From: Lepidonotus clava | Taxonomy: Eukaryota; Annelida; Polychaeta; Phyllodocida; Polynoidae | Assembly (NCBI GenBank): GCA_936440205.1 | Contig: OW387136.1 | Span: 17,394,788-17,458,787, forward strand | Length of the DNA: 64,000 bases | Direction of reading: 5' to 3' | Shown here: positions 1-13,700 of the stretch, piece after piece | Layout: each line of letters begins with the position of its first letter | How positions within the stretch are numbered: position 1 is the first letter of the stretch | Notes under the pieces: generated by a model | Told to the model about the DNA's origin: nothing | The model's database searches: none | What the model saw: the letters and a program-made list of their open reading frames with translations, nothing else | Program-made: the position numbers and the translations under genes

Positions 1-1544
1 CCCCTATTCTGGACATTACGTGTCTCATTTTGAAACCACTGTCCAGTCACATTAGTAATATTTTAGTAATATTTTAAAAGGCGACTCTCAATATCGATAT
101 ACTTTCGATAATAATTCCTAAAGACAGCCTTATCAGCTTTCCAGTGTCTTCAAATGGGCGTAAAGTAATCTACCCAACTCATTTTCAAAGAGACACAAAC
201 GGCGTTCGTATGGATTACACAGGGAGAAAGAATATTGACAGGAATCTGTTACTTAAGCCGGGCAGACACCTTATCCCCACCACTGAGAGCTTCTCCTACG
301 GATTATTGGAGAAAAGAATTGGCCATATTCAAAATTCAGCCAACAGCTTTCATCCGCATTCCCCCGGCAAAATGAAGCGTAAAAAGATGCCATGGCCGTA
401 ATTTGGGTTATGTTCTGCAGCCAAAAACATCACATAAATCCCAGGGAATTACTGGATATTATGCTATATTGAGGTAATATATAGGGGTTTTAGGTTATAT
501 ACTTAACAGATAATGTCATGGGCATGAAAAAGTAACTGCTTTATCAAGATCGTCTCGTTTTCATAGTTTAAATCTAGTTTATTTTCTCGTTGGATCTGAA
601 AATTTGTTCCCTATCATGGACAGAATATACTACGTTTGACATTTGACTTATTGAAGTCTAACATTCAAGAGCTAGCTCCACGTTGTAATAGTTTGTATTT
701 ATTTAACGCCACGGCATCATGTTGCCCTTTACAAAAATACGAAAACATTTTCTTCTTGTAAAGTCAAGGTCTATGGTATGGACTGATTTATCTTACTTTG
801 TTTTTAAAACTTGACACTTGGTCAAAGAATATAAATCATATTCATCTGCATATACAAACATATCATCTTCTGAAGAAACATAGAACGTTAGAACCATTCA
901 AAAAAGACTGAGCCTCTGCATTTCAGCCTAAAAAAACAAGATTGGGTAGGACATGTGCGATTGAAAGATGATAAGATGGTACGTGTTATCAGGGGAGGGA
1001 ATTGATGTGTGTGGGCTGGGTGGTCAGGATCTAGCAAGATACCAACCACAATATAATACTCAAGCGAACCAGACATGAACATGAACGCTCTTTGAAATAC
1101 AATGGTGCGTTTACATTTTTTATGTACATTCATAATGCGTATAGGCTATATTCCTCCTTGTGCTGGCAAGCATTTTCGTTGTTTTTTTTTCTATTTTTTA
1201 ATTTTCTTTACAACATAATGAGTTTGCCTTTCAGATACCAACACGCTGGCATCTGTCAACGCAAGCATTCATAGTAAACCCAAAGAAAATTACAGGTAAT
1301 TGGTACTCGCGTTGGGTCAACGCCAACACAGTCAAATGTTCCACCATGCTCAAAACACCGCAAGTTGGCCGTAAAACACCGCAAATTGAAGTAAGACACC
1401 GCAAAGTGATGAGGAATGCGTGTAAAGTTTATGTGCGGGGCGAGGTTTAATCTATGATTGATAATGGGGTCTGTGATCCGGGAGTTAATATATGTCCATA
1501 TGTCAATTGGGGGGTCAACCTAAAAACGACTGAAGCGCTCTTAC
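1..1544. other. DDX18 intron 12 (partial), no gene seen
   Basis: AT-rich intronic sequence left of the last visible DDX18 exon. Both strands were searched by eye for the missing DDX18 C-terminal exon; nothing with the expected KNYFLHKSAQEAYKSYIRAY-like pattern appears. Confidence 0.6.
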
Positions 1545-1715
1545 CTGGGGCTGTATGTTGGAGACCTTGGCCCAGGAGAACTCGAACTCGTTGAGGGGTA
1601 CACGAGCCTGTTTGAGGTAGCGGAGGAAGCCGAGCTCCTCGGGCTGCAGGATGAGCAGGGCGTGCCCGCTGCCGCCCTCCCCGCGGGCTGTCCGGCCCAC
1701 ACGGTGAATGTACTC
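1545..1715 (-). CDS. DDX18: DDX18 exon 12, motif VI
   Basis: 171 nt, 57 codons, phase 0. It encodes [12 protein letters not shown] with the arginine fingers, then [20 protein letters not shown] and the start of the C-terminal extension ([16 protein letters not shown]). It ends at a clear CAG|gtaaga donor, so the gene continues. No matching C-terminal exon was seen in 1-1544. Confidence 0.96.
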
Positions 1716-4700
1716 CTGGAAACAGGCAACCAACAGTGTGAGTGAATGTACGTAGAGCATCATACTATTGTAATAGTCTGACTGCTGGAATGCAATGAAA
1801 ACTAGCGACAGCTAAATGCGTTTTCCAGGATAATTAAACTTGTGTAAAAAGAAGCAGAAACAACTGGATGGACTTTGATATGGGACTGAAAATTAATCTA
1901 TTTTAGTGCGTCATTGGTTTTGTAAAAAGTATTCTTCAGTAGTGAGTATATTCTCATATGACGACTAAAGCAATTTGAGTACTGTGTTGCATAACAAATG
2001 AGCTCGCAAGAATGTCCTAGGCATTTTAATATTTCAACGTTGCTTCCGTGTATGCGCAAATTCTAAATGCTTCTCATGCCACGAACATTTTCTCACTGCA
2101 ACGCGTTTCAATCAATAAACAATAAAAAAAGATAGGAGGAACATTGGTAAAAGGTGTCGCAATAGTGGGGATTACGTTAACTTGACTTGTTTTTCTTTTT
2201 TCATCATAAAAGAAATTAGAGACTTTCATTTTAGGTTTAAGATAGGTTTAATTTGTCTTAATGCCACTTTTGACAAATGGAAACCATTGGACATCGTTAC
2301 CGTCAAAACCACAACTCATGCATTACCAGCCCTCGGTATTTGCTGTTTCAGCGATTTTTTAAAAAATTGTTTTGAGCGTCCAAAATTATTAAATAGTGAG
2401 TCGAAATAGATTTGGAAACTGACGGCATTATAATTGATTCACAGATGCTATGAAATAATTTCAGCTTCAACCTTCAAAAAGACTACACCATATCTTTATG
2501 TACCTGTTTTATGTAAGGGACGGTCCATTGAATATCTACGTACAAAGGAGGGTTGGGTTGGGTGCTAGAACTTTAGTACATTTCTTATGCTTGATATATA
2601 CTAAAGGGGGGGGGGGTGTAGAAAATATATCAAAATACGTAGGAAAAAAGTGGACGGTTCCTATTTACGGACAATAGTCGTGGGCTTTTATGCTATGTAG
2701 AGTTGTGAATAGATATCACTGATTCAGAGTAATGTACAAAATGCGAAAAGATAATCAACACCCACTGAAATCTACCTGAAGCTTTAAATATGATAAAAGT
2801 ATTCAAGATTTTTCAATCGGCAACCTTAATTCAAGCAGCTTATATCTATGTATACAAATGAACACCCTAACAAGATACGGGCCCAATATTGACAACCTCA
2901 GGTCTTTTCCGCGCTAATATGGCTGGAAGAACCTGAGTTAGGTGAAGCCATTAATGAATGAATTCTGGTTATTTATATGTGTGTATACTACAATAGTACG
3001 GTTATCTAATATTACTTGGAATGAAAATTTACAAATGTACTTACATGGAAGATCATCTCATATGATGAATGTAGTTAAATGAATATATATATATTATATA
3101 AAAGAAACTTGTCGATGACTGACCTTGGGGTCGTCCGGGGGGTCGAGCTGGATGATCCAGTCCACCTCGGGGATGTCCAGCCCCCTGGCCGCCACGTCCG
3201 TACACAGTAAGACGGCCTCCTTGGCGTTACAGAACTGGAAGAAGGTCTGCGTCCGCTTGGCCTGCTTCTGTTTGCCCTGCAAAAGTCAAGGCAAAATACA
3301 CGTTAATACGAGGATGTTCATATAATGTGGGTGAAGACCTGTACGTGAATAAGTGAAGTCAAAATACCCAATAATACGATGATGTTCATTATTACTGTAA
3401 GTGTATGCAATCCCATGCACGTACGTGTATGAAATAGTCAGTGTCCCCACTCGAATTTCACGACCAAATTCCCCAAGTTTTCCCTGTCCCAAGGAAAATG
3501 TTTTCTCTGTACTTTGGAGTATGTCGTCGATACCTTTTTAAAAGTGAGGTGTTCAGTTTTACATTAAGATTTTTTCATGTATACTCTGGCCCAGAAGCAT
3601 AGGTTACCGTGGTAGTGATCTATGGTAACTGGACATCTTTGTATATCTTAAAGATATTAAAAGTTTGGAAGCTACATCGAACCCAACTCCGGCTGTTGTT
3701 GACTTGTTGACTTGTGTTCATTATTAAGTAGACATGAATTATGGCGAATCATATCGTGAATTAGTAGAAATACTTGAAAGAAGGTGTAAACGTGTGCCTT
3801 CTTTTTCACGTTGTCAAAAGTAAGAATGCTGAAGTCATGAAACACCCCTCAAATAAAAACATCACATATATAGACAACTGTGCAATAAAACACAGTGGTA
3901 AAACACGTTTAAGTTATAACACATGACAGACTTTTCATTAGGAAGTAAATTTGACCGAATACTTTTATTTTTTTTTAAATTCTTGAACCAAAAAGATAAA
4001 AACAAGGTGAATATATAAATATACAAGAATGTTCCATTAACCTTGTTGATTCACATCTGAATGCTTGATGGATTACTTGTACATAATTGATGTGAATTAC
4101 CAATTATTATCGGGGTTACAGTATTAAGGTAATTAACGTGAAGTAATTAGACAGTTATCGGTATTTATAGACGAACATTGAATAGTTGACGGTGAGCTGG
4201 TAATCACAGGCCTTAAAGTAAAAGCTATACGACTGAAGAATAGAAGGACCATGGAGAAATATAGGTAAGGGACGTGTACTGTTGAAATTATGTCACTATT
4301 TATAAATATTCCCTTTTCTTCAAACAATTGATGGGAGACGTGGCAAGATGTGCACCCAACAGCAACCGCACGTAAACTGACAGTTAGGGAATTGTCACTG
4401 CTTTTATGATGAAAAAAAACCCAAACATATAATTATATTCTTCAATCAGAAAACTTTACTGAATCAAAAATGGATCTGCAATGCATGATGAAATTCGAGT
4501 AAGCGGTGAATATCTATATACCCAGATAATCGAGGGGTAAAACTGCTTTATACTTCCTTTTTTCTCTGGAAACGCGCACAATAACTAGATTCACTGAAAA
4601 GGCTGGTACAAAAACAAGAGAGTGTATTTTATATGAGGACCACTTTTACTTTATATCTTCACCTCTCCATCAACACAATTTGTAACAAAAATGCGTCGCT

Positions 4701-7700
4701 GTAAATTCTTTCCCAAAGACCTAGAATTCAAATTGAAGACGGACGTTTTATAAGATATTGTAATTATATGTTCCCTTTTTTCACATTTGATACTCAGAAA
4801 TAAGTAAAATCTAAAAACAAATAATTTATCTTATTCATGCCCAAAAACGAAATATCCCTGCAAATTTATGCCAGCTATTTAGCACAGCAGAGAAACAAGA
4901 GACAGCAGAATCATGGACCTAAAATATGGCAGCTACGCATGTATATCAGTGATAAATAACTCGCGGGTTTATTGCTCTAGGCCAGATTCCGCTGACTGAA
5001 GTAGCAGCAGTGGCTGGTCACTCGAGCTGCAGACTGACCACTGAGTGTTATGTGAATCTGTGGTAGTGGATGTGTCTTCACCACAGGACGCCTCTCATAC
5101 GGCCGGGGACAGCGGTCTGTGGTGGAGAGGACGTGTCGTCCTTCCATGACCTAGATACCTCTTGCATAATAGGTCCTTACACATACAACAGACCATGGCT
5201 ACTACTGGTCACTTTATATTCGCAAAGAATTATTTTTTCGGTTCTCTATTTATGGGCTGGGTAATCCCTTTGATGGTTGTGTGACTGCTGGCTGGTTTAT
5301 GGTCCCACTTGCCATAAACCAGCGGGAGCAATGCATGCTGGGATACGGGTGGAATTCCCACCTAAAATGGTAGCTAGTTAACAGTCCTAGTTTGAATGAC
5401 TAGCGGACTTGGAAGGTACTACAGTCTGGAGGACGTATACCAGGGACGTGTGTTGTCATGGCAGCGGCTAATCCGCCACCAGGGGGCGACAATAGGGGCT
5501 ATTGGGCGGCGGTCAGTGAAGGATCGGTCACCAGCATGTCCGGCATACTGGACACTGGTCAGTTTGGCTTGGGGCTTCATCAGTCCGCTCTAAAGCTGCC
5601 TGCCACCCTCCAACGCCTCCCGCCATAGAATGTGATGACCGTAAGCTTCTCTTATAACCCTTTCCGCCGGTGGTGGCGCCCTCTGGATTCTACAATCGAA
5701 CACATCTCACCACCTTACATACCCATTTATTCCATAACAACCAAAGATTCCTCTTCAACAAAAAGCCAACGTTTTAAACAACTCCTTGTTTACGTATGCG
5801 AAGGACTTTTAATTAAATACTAAAGCCGCCGGCCCCTGGGAAGGCGCCCGCGGGGCACTGATTAAGTAAACGGCCCAGTGTATGGAGACGTCAGGGGCCG
5901 AGTCGTAATTCCTCCATCATTTGGCGTTAACTGGCCATACACTAGGCGGTGGTGAACAAAGGGCCGGCCGGATCAGGGGCGTCCAGCCTACCGCCTGCTT
6001 TACGACCTCCGCTCACGATCAGGTCCATCATTTAGTATCCCCGACCAGCTAGACAGTATATCAAGTGCGTGGGCATGTTGAGATGGAGTGGCCAAAGAGG
6101 GTTTGGGGGGGGGGGGGGGGGTGAGTGAGGTTTTGTTCTATTCCTGTTTAAATACATCTACAATAGGAAGCCTATTTATCGTAACTTCCAGGTATTTGCC
6201 ATCAATTTGAGTGTTTATTTTTACATTTTTACATTCCATCTACGTTGTAAGTCTACAAATATGAAGTTTGCTAACCAACTCTAGACTTCCCTCAGCATCT
6301 GCATTATAAGCGATTACAGTCTATCAAGCTGTTGGTAAACACAGACAGTTGGAAGGGAACCCCGGCACAGTAAAAATTCAGATTGAAATCAGTACAGAAG
6401 CAGTAAGAGGTCGCAGTAGTATTTTACTAAGGGAGGCTGGACTGCCGTTTGAAACATAGCTATTTTCTAGATACATTCAATGGTTATCTACTATAGCATG
6501 CTTTGTAAGCGTTTTTTGTGGGCAGCAATTAACAATTTTAATTATGAGAGCACATTATTTAGAAATTGTAGGTAGGCCTAAAACGACGTTCAATACAAAA
6601 CGGAAATTATATATGTTAAATAACGCCTTCGGCAAAGTCTTTTCCCTAGCATGTATTGTATTCTTCTAGTATATGATCTCTCTCATCAAGCAACCAAAAT
6701 GTATTACTCTAACGAAACGATAAATAACAGTGTATACAACCATGTAGAACATACTTATTGCTAGTATGGGCCCTACCAATGGCGCCACTTTACGGCTATT
6801 GATACTGCGCATGCCTGAATCCATCACGTCACTTCCGGCGGTGTCATGGACCTTATTTCCTTCACGGCCCCTACCTTCAAACCGAACAGGGGCCAATTAG
6901 TACGTGCACCCTGCTCGAGTTATAGGCCAGGAAGGGGGCGATGAATTTGTCTCTGTTGACAGAGACGTTATCAAGAACCTCGATAAATATTCCCATTTCA
7001 GTTTCTTTTTCCTGTATTATTCTAGGGCAAACAATTACTCTACATAAGAGGCATGGGGTTTCAGTAAGCTCAGCTGTTGTACTTTTTCTGCCTTTACTCG
7101 TGAGGTAGCTAGCAGCTCATCAAATATTGAGGCGCACTAGCAAATGTGCAGTGGTGTTGCTTGTCCGTACAAAGAACATCTGATTAGATTCTATGAATCT
7201 CAAATACTTAATACGTTGAACAATTAGAACTAGCTGTAATTCCAGCTGGTTCAGATAAGAACTAATTTGTCGAAGTCGACAAGTTATGATCCAGTTTGGA
7301 TGTATCAGAGTTACAGTCAGATTATGAAAAAAATTCGCCAGGTATTTTTTCCAATCCACTTTCTGTTGAAAAGTATTGTCAAGATATTGAATATAGACTC
7401 ATTAACCTACTGAAATGTATCTGGCCGTACAGAATGTATTTTAACATTATTTTTTGTAAATGCGCAAAAATGTTTTCTTATGAAAGGTCTGTTATTTTTT
7501 CCTATTGGTGTATCTTAATCTCAAACTTCTTGTATCCATTGTAAGATTTACCAATCACATGTCGTCTGAGGGAACATGACCCTTTTGTCACCCAATCCAG
7601 ATTTACCGATCAGTTACCAACTTCTACGCCCCATGTGCTCAAGCTAACTCCAAGCACAACGAAACTTGTAGGCAAACTACTGTGATGGCCCCGGGGGTAT

Positions 7701-10700
7701 TTTGAGAGACAAACAACGGCGGTTTGCCGACGTCTGAGGGTGGGTAGTTCGCATGGAGCTCCAGTGTCCATCCTCGTCGGTCCGGTCGTTGTTTGAGCTG
7801 CTCAGAGCTGCTCCAGGTGAGCTATGGGCCACTTACACACGGCTACAGAGGAGGGGCAGGGGGCTAAGGCGGGTCAACGTCTTTCTTAACCCGACCCACA
7901 GACCTACCCACATTACACACGGCTACAGAGGGGGGAGGGACAGGGGGCTAAGGCGGGTCAACGTCTCTCTTAACCCGACCCCCAGACCTACCCACATTAC
8001 ACACGGCTACAGAGGAGGGGCAGGGGGCTAAGGCGGGTCAACGTCTCTCTTAACCCGACCCCCAGACCTACCCGCATTACACACAGCTACAGAGGGGGGG
8101 CAGGGGGCTAAGGCGGGTCAACGTCTCTCTTAACCCGACCCCCAGACCTACCCACATTACACACGGCTACAGAGGGGGGGCAGGGGGCTAAGGCGGGTCA
8201 ACGTCTCTCTTAACCCGACCCCCAGACCTACCCACATTACACACGGCTACAGAGGAGGGGCAGGGGGCTAAGGCGGGTCAACGTCTCTCTTAACCCGACC
8301 CCCAGACCTACCCACATTACACACAGCTACAGAGGGGGGGCAGGGGGCTAAGGCGGGTCAACGTCTCTCTTAACCCGACCCCCAGACCTACCCACATTAC
8401 ACACGGCTACAGAGGGGGGGCAGGGGGCTAAGGCGTGTCAACGTCTCTCTTAACCCGACCCCCAGACCTACCCACATTACACACGGCTACAGAGGAGGGG
8501 CAGGGGGCTAAGGCGGGTCAACGTCTCTCTTAACCCGACCCCCAGACCTACCCGCATTACACACAGCTACAGAGGGGGGGCAGGGGGCTAAGGCGGGTCA
8601 ACGTCTCTCTTAACCCGACCCCCAGACCTACCCACATTACACACGGCTACAGAGGGGGGGCAGGGGGCTAAGGCGGGTCAACGTCTCTCTTAACCCGACC
8701 CCCAGACCTACCCACATTACACACGGCTACAGAGGAGGGGCAGGGGGCTAAGGCGGGTCAACGTCTCTCTTAACCCGACCCCCAGACCTACCCACATTAC
8801 ACACAGCTACAGAGGGGGGGCAGGGGGCTAAGGCGGGTCAACGTCTCTCTTAACCCGACCCCCAGACCTACCCACATTACACACGGCTACAGAGGGGGGG
8901 CAGGGGGCTAAGGCGGGTCAACGTCTCTCTTAACCCGACCCCCAGACCTACCCACATTACACACGGCTACAGAGGAGGGGCAGGGGGCTAAGGCGGGTCA
9001 ACGTCTCTCTTAACCCGACCCCCAGACCTACCCACATTACACACGGCTACAGAAGAGGGGCAGGGGGCTAAGGCGGGTCAACGTCTCTCTTAACCCGACC
9101 CCAGACCTACCCGCATTACACACAGCTACAGAGGGGGGGCAGGGGGCTAAGGCGGGTCAACGTCTCTCTTAACCTGACCCCCAAACCTCGGGTTTTGGCA
9201 ACTGCTCATTTCATTTGACCTACAATTGGTTTTCTATGTTTTGTTTCGTCTGGACTCTGGTTTTTAACTAAGTTTTCCTTTGTGTGAGTTACATATATAT
9301 ATACATTAGATGCATAAGATACCAAACTTTTTTTAAGCAGGGATGTAAGTTGGGGACATCGAAAAAGTCGGAAATAGCAGTAAGAAAATCCGATTGTACC
9401 CTTATGTGCTGAAATGTGTTATAAACATCAAATTTTGAACGCATCTTTGGGATTGCTGGAGAGAAAATATCGAAAATCCGACAAAAATCGGTAAACTTGC
9501 ATCACTGCTTAAGGAGGACAGAGATGCAAAAGATTTAACTTATGTATAAAATGGTTTGAGGCTCCAGCATGCAGGAGTTAAAGGTAGAGTACGCATGTTT
9601 GTAGACGCTGTAAAACGCAGTTGATAAAAGGAACTTCACAATGAAGAAGTTAGCGGTAGGGCCTGTATAATTAAGAATATATATAATAACACCTTCTCCT
9701 CTGGGGCCGTGGGCCGGCCTGGCAGCCACCTGCAGGACGCTGGGCCCAGTAGCACGCCTTATGTTTCATCATTTGGCTGATGATAAACCAAGGAGAACGG
9801 CCTCCTTCTCCCGTTATAACTAACGACCTGGTTAACCTTTAGCTCCGACAGCCACAGCCAGAAAACTTCACATTGCTACCCCTAGAAAACTGGGCGTTTA
9901 GATTTGTATGATTCAAATGAATGTAAATTGATGGGTTCGCAACGTGTCCCAACATTAACATAGAGTCACTATCTAGACTGAGAGAAGACTAATTGTCATC
10001 CACTAATACCTTATGATTCAGAGGTACAAAGAAAACTATGTAGTAACTGTTGTTGTACATGTCTGAGTACAAATTGCAGCCACATCATGAATTGTACAGC
10101 CCCATTTGTAGGCCTTGAACTGGTCATTACTCTAAGGGCCGGGAGGAACGATAGCCTCCTGAGAGCCAGTCGGCAAAATCATTTATAAACTGGACCTATT
10201 AGTCTAACAGGTGCTCAGGTGTTTGGAGGCCATAGGGGGAAATGGTAACAACAACTTGGGTCTGAGGATGAATATGAAGTCATAGATATGACTGATACCG
10301 TAGTGTTTGGCCTTGGGCTCTAGTACTGAAGGATGCTGATGAAAAAGAAGTCTATTTTATGATGTGTGATAAGTAGGTTTGTCATCCCAGGCACTCTCAG
10401 GTGGCCCGGAACTGTAACGCCCCATTAGCCTTTTTATCATTCAGGTTGCTATTTGTCGGTCGCTCATCTTAGGTAGATATAATTATTTCGGAAGAAAATA
10501 TAATTCTTTGGGTTGTATCCTACTGTACGACATGGTCCAGGTTAATACTCTCCTATGATTAGGGGATGGTCAACGCTCGTTGAACCAGGAAATCTAGGGT
10601 ACAATAAAATGTATTGTGCCATAGATTTCCTGGTTCAACGAGCGTGAATATTCAATATTCAGGCTCATGCTTGAGAGTTGTTTTTTTTCAAAGTCTAAAA

Positions 10701-13700
10701 AAATGGCGATCGCAGCCTATCACTGTGCAGCTTTTGATACCCAACGTCTGGGCCTCTGGGAGGGTGTCTGCATCCAATGGGAATCGGACATCTCCATTCT
10801 GCTCATTGATACTGGGCCTAAATCCTATCGTTGTCAGTCTCTGTGATTAGTTCTAAATGGAATGGAACTTTTCGTTCTACACTATTCCGGTGTTGCAAAA
10901 AGATACCTAATTTTCCCTTACTTTCCACAGGTGCCTTAATCAAATGCCAAGACATGTTCAAGAAGAAATAAACGTTCTTTCCCCATAATTCAATCTCTCG
11001 TATATATTCTGAAGTTTTTTTGTTTTTTTTTAATGAAAATTGAATAAGGCACATTGGCCATAACTTACCAGTGTCCGAAATTGAGGATTATATTTGTACA
11101 ATAATCGGATGTAGAGCCTCAAAAAGTATGAACCCGGCCACAATATCTTACATCTTTTCTACAATTAGGCATCTAATGGAGAGAGGAAAAGGGATGTACC
11201 ACCGAGTGCACAGCCCTAAAAATCATGCACCCTGCAGCATAATCGTGCACCTCGGTTGCAGGTTGTGCCCTCAATTTCGGACACTGCTCACTGTTAGAAT
11301 TTGCCAATGCCAACGCCATGAGAAGTGAGATACTGCGACGGTGGCCGGGGATTATTGGGCCCCAAGTAGTTTTAGAGGGCGGGTTGGGAATGGGGGGAGA
11401 CAACCAGTAACACATGTCGGGGGTCGGTGGTTACATGCCGCCTCCCCCATACCCCACACCACACCTTACCTGAGGGGTAGGGGTGTGGTGGGGGTGAGGC
11501 CCGGCCCCTACAGCAGACGCCGCCTCCCTCCTCCAGGGTCGGGGGAAATGTCAGCGTGCACATTATACATACATCACAGGTGGGGCGGTGAAAAGGCCGT
11601 CGCCTCTACACACTACAGGGTACCAACCGCAAGTCCATTTTCAAATTCCCTGTGTTTTCCCTGAGATTTCCCTGTCCCACGGTAATTTTTTCCTATGTCA
11701 TATCCAGGAAGTTTTTTTTTTCATAATTTAAAAGCCTCTGCATACAGAAAAAAATTGGACAACCCAACAACAAAATGTTAAATCCCTAATATCTTGAGAA
11801 TCAGGAATTTCAGGACCTGGCCAAAGGAAATTCCCTGTGTTTCGGCAAAATTTCCAAGTTCCCTGTGTTTTCCCTGTCAGGGATTTTTTTTGGCCATTTT
11901 CCCTGTTTTCCCTGTGTGGTTGGTACCCTGACACTAGGAGGCGCCCGGTGTAATTGTCAAGGCTAGATTCCACTTTCCCATTTTGCTCACGATTTTGGAA
12001 ATTGGCGGTGCGAATAATAGCCGTTTTGAGCCTTGCCATAAATCATTAGAAAGCATTCTCGATTCCCTTTTAAATTTTGAGTAGCATGCATGGGTTTCTG
12101 TGATATTACTTTTGAAAATCTAAATCTCACCAAATTTCAGGAAGTCCAAGTCGCCTAGTCGCATAGACATACCCACTCCCCAGGGTTTTCCAAGGGACAG
12201 TATTATCGCCGGTTCTTTTGGACCAAACATTTTCATCGCCTTATCTTTGATGTATCTTTTCTTCGCCATTCGCCATACCGATGCTGCATCTAGGACGGTT
12301 AGGAATCTGTTTTTGAGCGTGTTTTGACCAGCATGAAGAAGTCAGAGTCAGTGGTTGAGAATAAGACTGGCGCCAGAGCCAGTTGTAAATTCCTTGGGAG
12401 AACCTTGCTGTTATTTCCTGTAATTCTGTAATATTGTACTGTGTTGGTAACGAATTATGCACTTTGTCTTTATGGTGTCAATTCCCAGTGTTTAAATATG
12501 GGAATGGTTTCAATTTGCAATATTTGAGAAAACCGAAAATTGAGCAGATTTCTTCTTCTAATTTACACGTTTATGCATTATCATTCTACACACACCCATA
12601 CACAATCTCCTTCTTTGAAGTTGTCAACAGATTCTACATTAACATTTTCTTTTGCCATAAAGGTTTCAATAAGAAATCGTCTCAGCACAAGATTCGTCAT
12701 GAGGTAAAGCGTCAGAGAGACTACGTTTCATCCCGAAGCAAACTTCCTACAATATGGAAGAATTGGGGTAAAGTAGATGGAATACGAGACTGACGCATTT
12801 CATCTATGAAGGACAGATACAGTCAATATTGGCTCACTTTTTCTAAGTTTACACAAGCCCTTCCTTACCTGGGCTCCTGCGTACCAGTAGTGTCTCCCAC
12901 CCTGGTGGGTTGGACGCCCAGGTGGGTTCGATTCTCACCGTGGTGCCCCCCGAAGAGAGGGGTCAGTATACCTTAGGACCCTGGAGCAAGGATTAACCCA
13001 CTTTTTCCCCTTTTTGCTTCGTTACATCTATATCACCTTTCATGTTGGAAAATACTAACGTAGTCCAGAATCCAGACTCCTTTGTAAACACGTATATAAG
13101 ACAATGGCACATTTAATTAAGAAACGTAGGAGTTCTGCTGGGTACTGGTCAGGGCACTAGATGAGTGACCTACTGATCTGAGTGATTGAGTTAGGTGTTT
13201 TGATGTCGCTGTCAGACACAACGCGTCCTTTTTCTATCTGAGGTATGAGGAGGCGGTCGCTTGTATCGGGATATGGTAGTGTAACACAACATGGTATTTG
13301 GCTTCGAGGACACTTTTTTACTATCAAAGATAATGGATGGGAGAAAATGAAAGATCCCTCATTTTCAATATATCATGTATTGTAGGCGCTTTACAATTTC
13401 AATGGTTTGGTGTTTGTGTACATTACAGTGTATTTACACACATTTGACTATCATCATGTATCCTAGTTACGGCAGGTGTGTGGGCTAACCCCTCACCACC
13501 TCCCATTAACCCCCTAACCCACCCTACTGCCCATCTGGCCCCTGGGCCTCACCTATCTTCACCCTCCATGCTCACCTTCCACCCTCCTCCGGGCACAACT
13601 GATGGTCCACCAGGGGGCCTCCCTGACCTCAGCTGACCTCTGACCTTAACCTCCAGGGTGTGTACAAAGCCTGGAGGTGTAGAGACTGAGAGGGGGGGGG

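Noticed and set aside
1-1544. Search for the DDX18 C-terminal exons
   Set aside because: No matching sequence on the minus strand; they must lie outside the window.
7753-8031. Open frame over the start of the tandem array
   Set aside because: It is only the 80-bp repeat read in one frame; later units shift frame and no gene context exists.
7833-9204. CRISPR-like array
   Set aside because: Units are contiguous and 80 bp long without unique spacers, and the genome is an intron-rich eukaryote; this is a minisatellite.
12865-13010. tRNA gene
   Set aside because: Only the B-box-like region is convincing; acceptor and D-arm pairing are missing.
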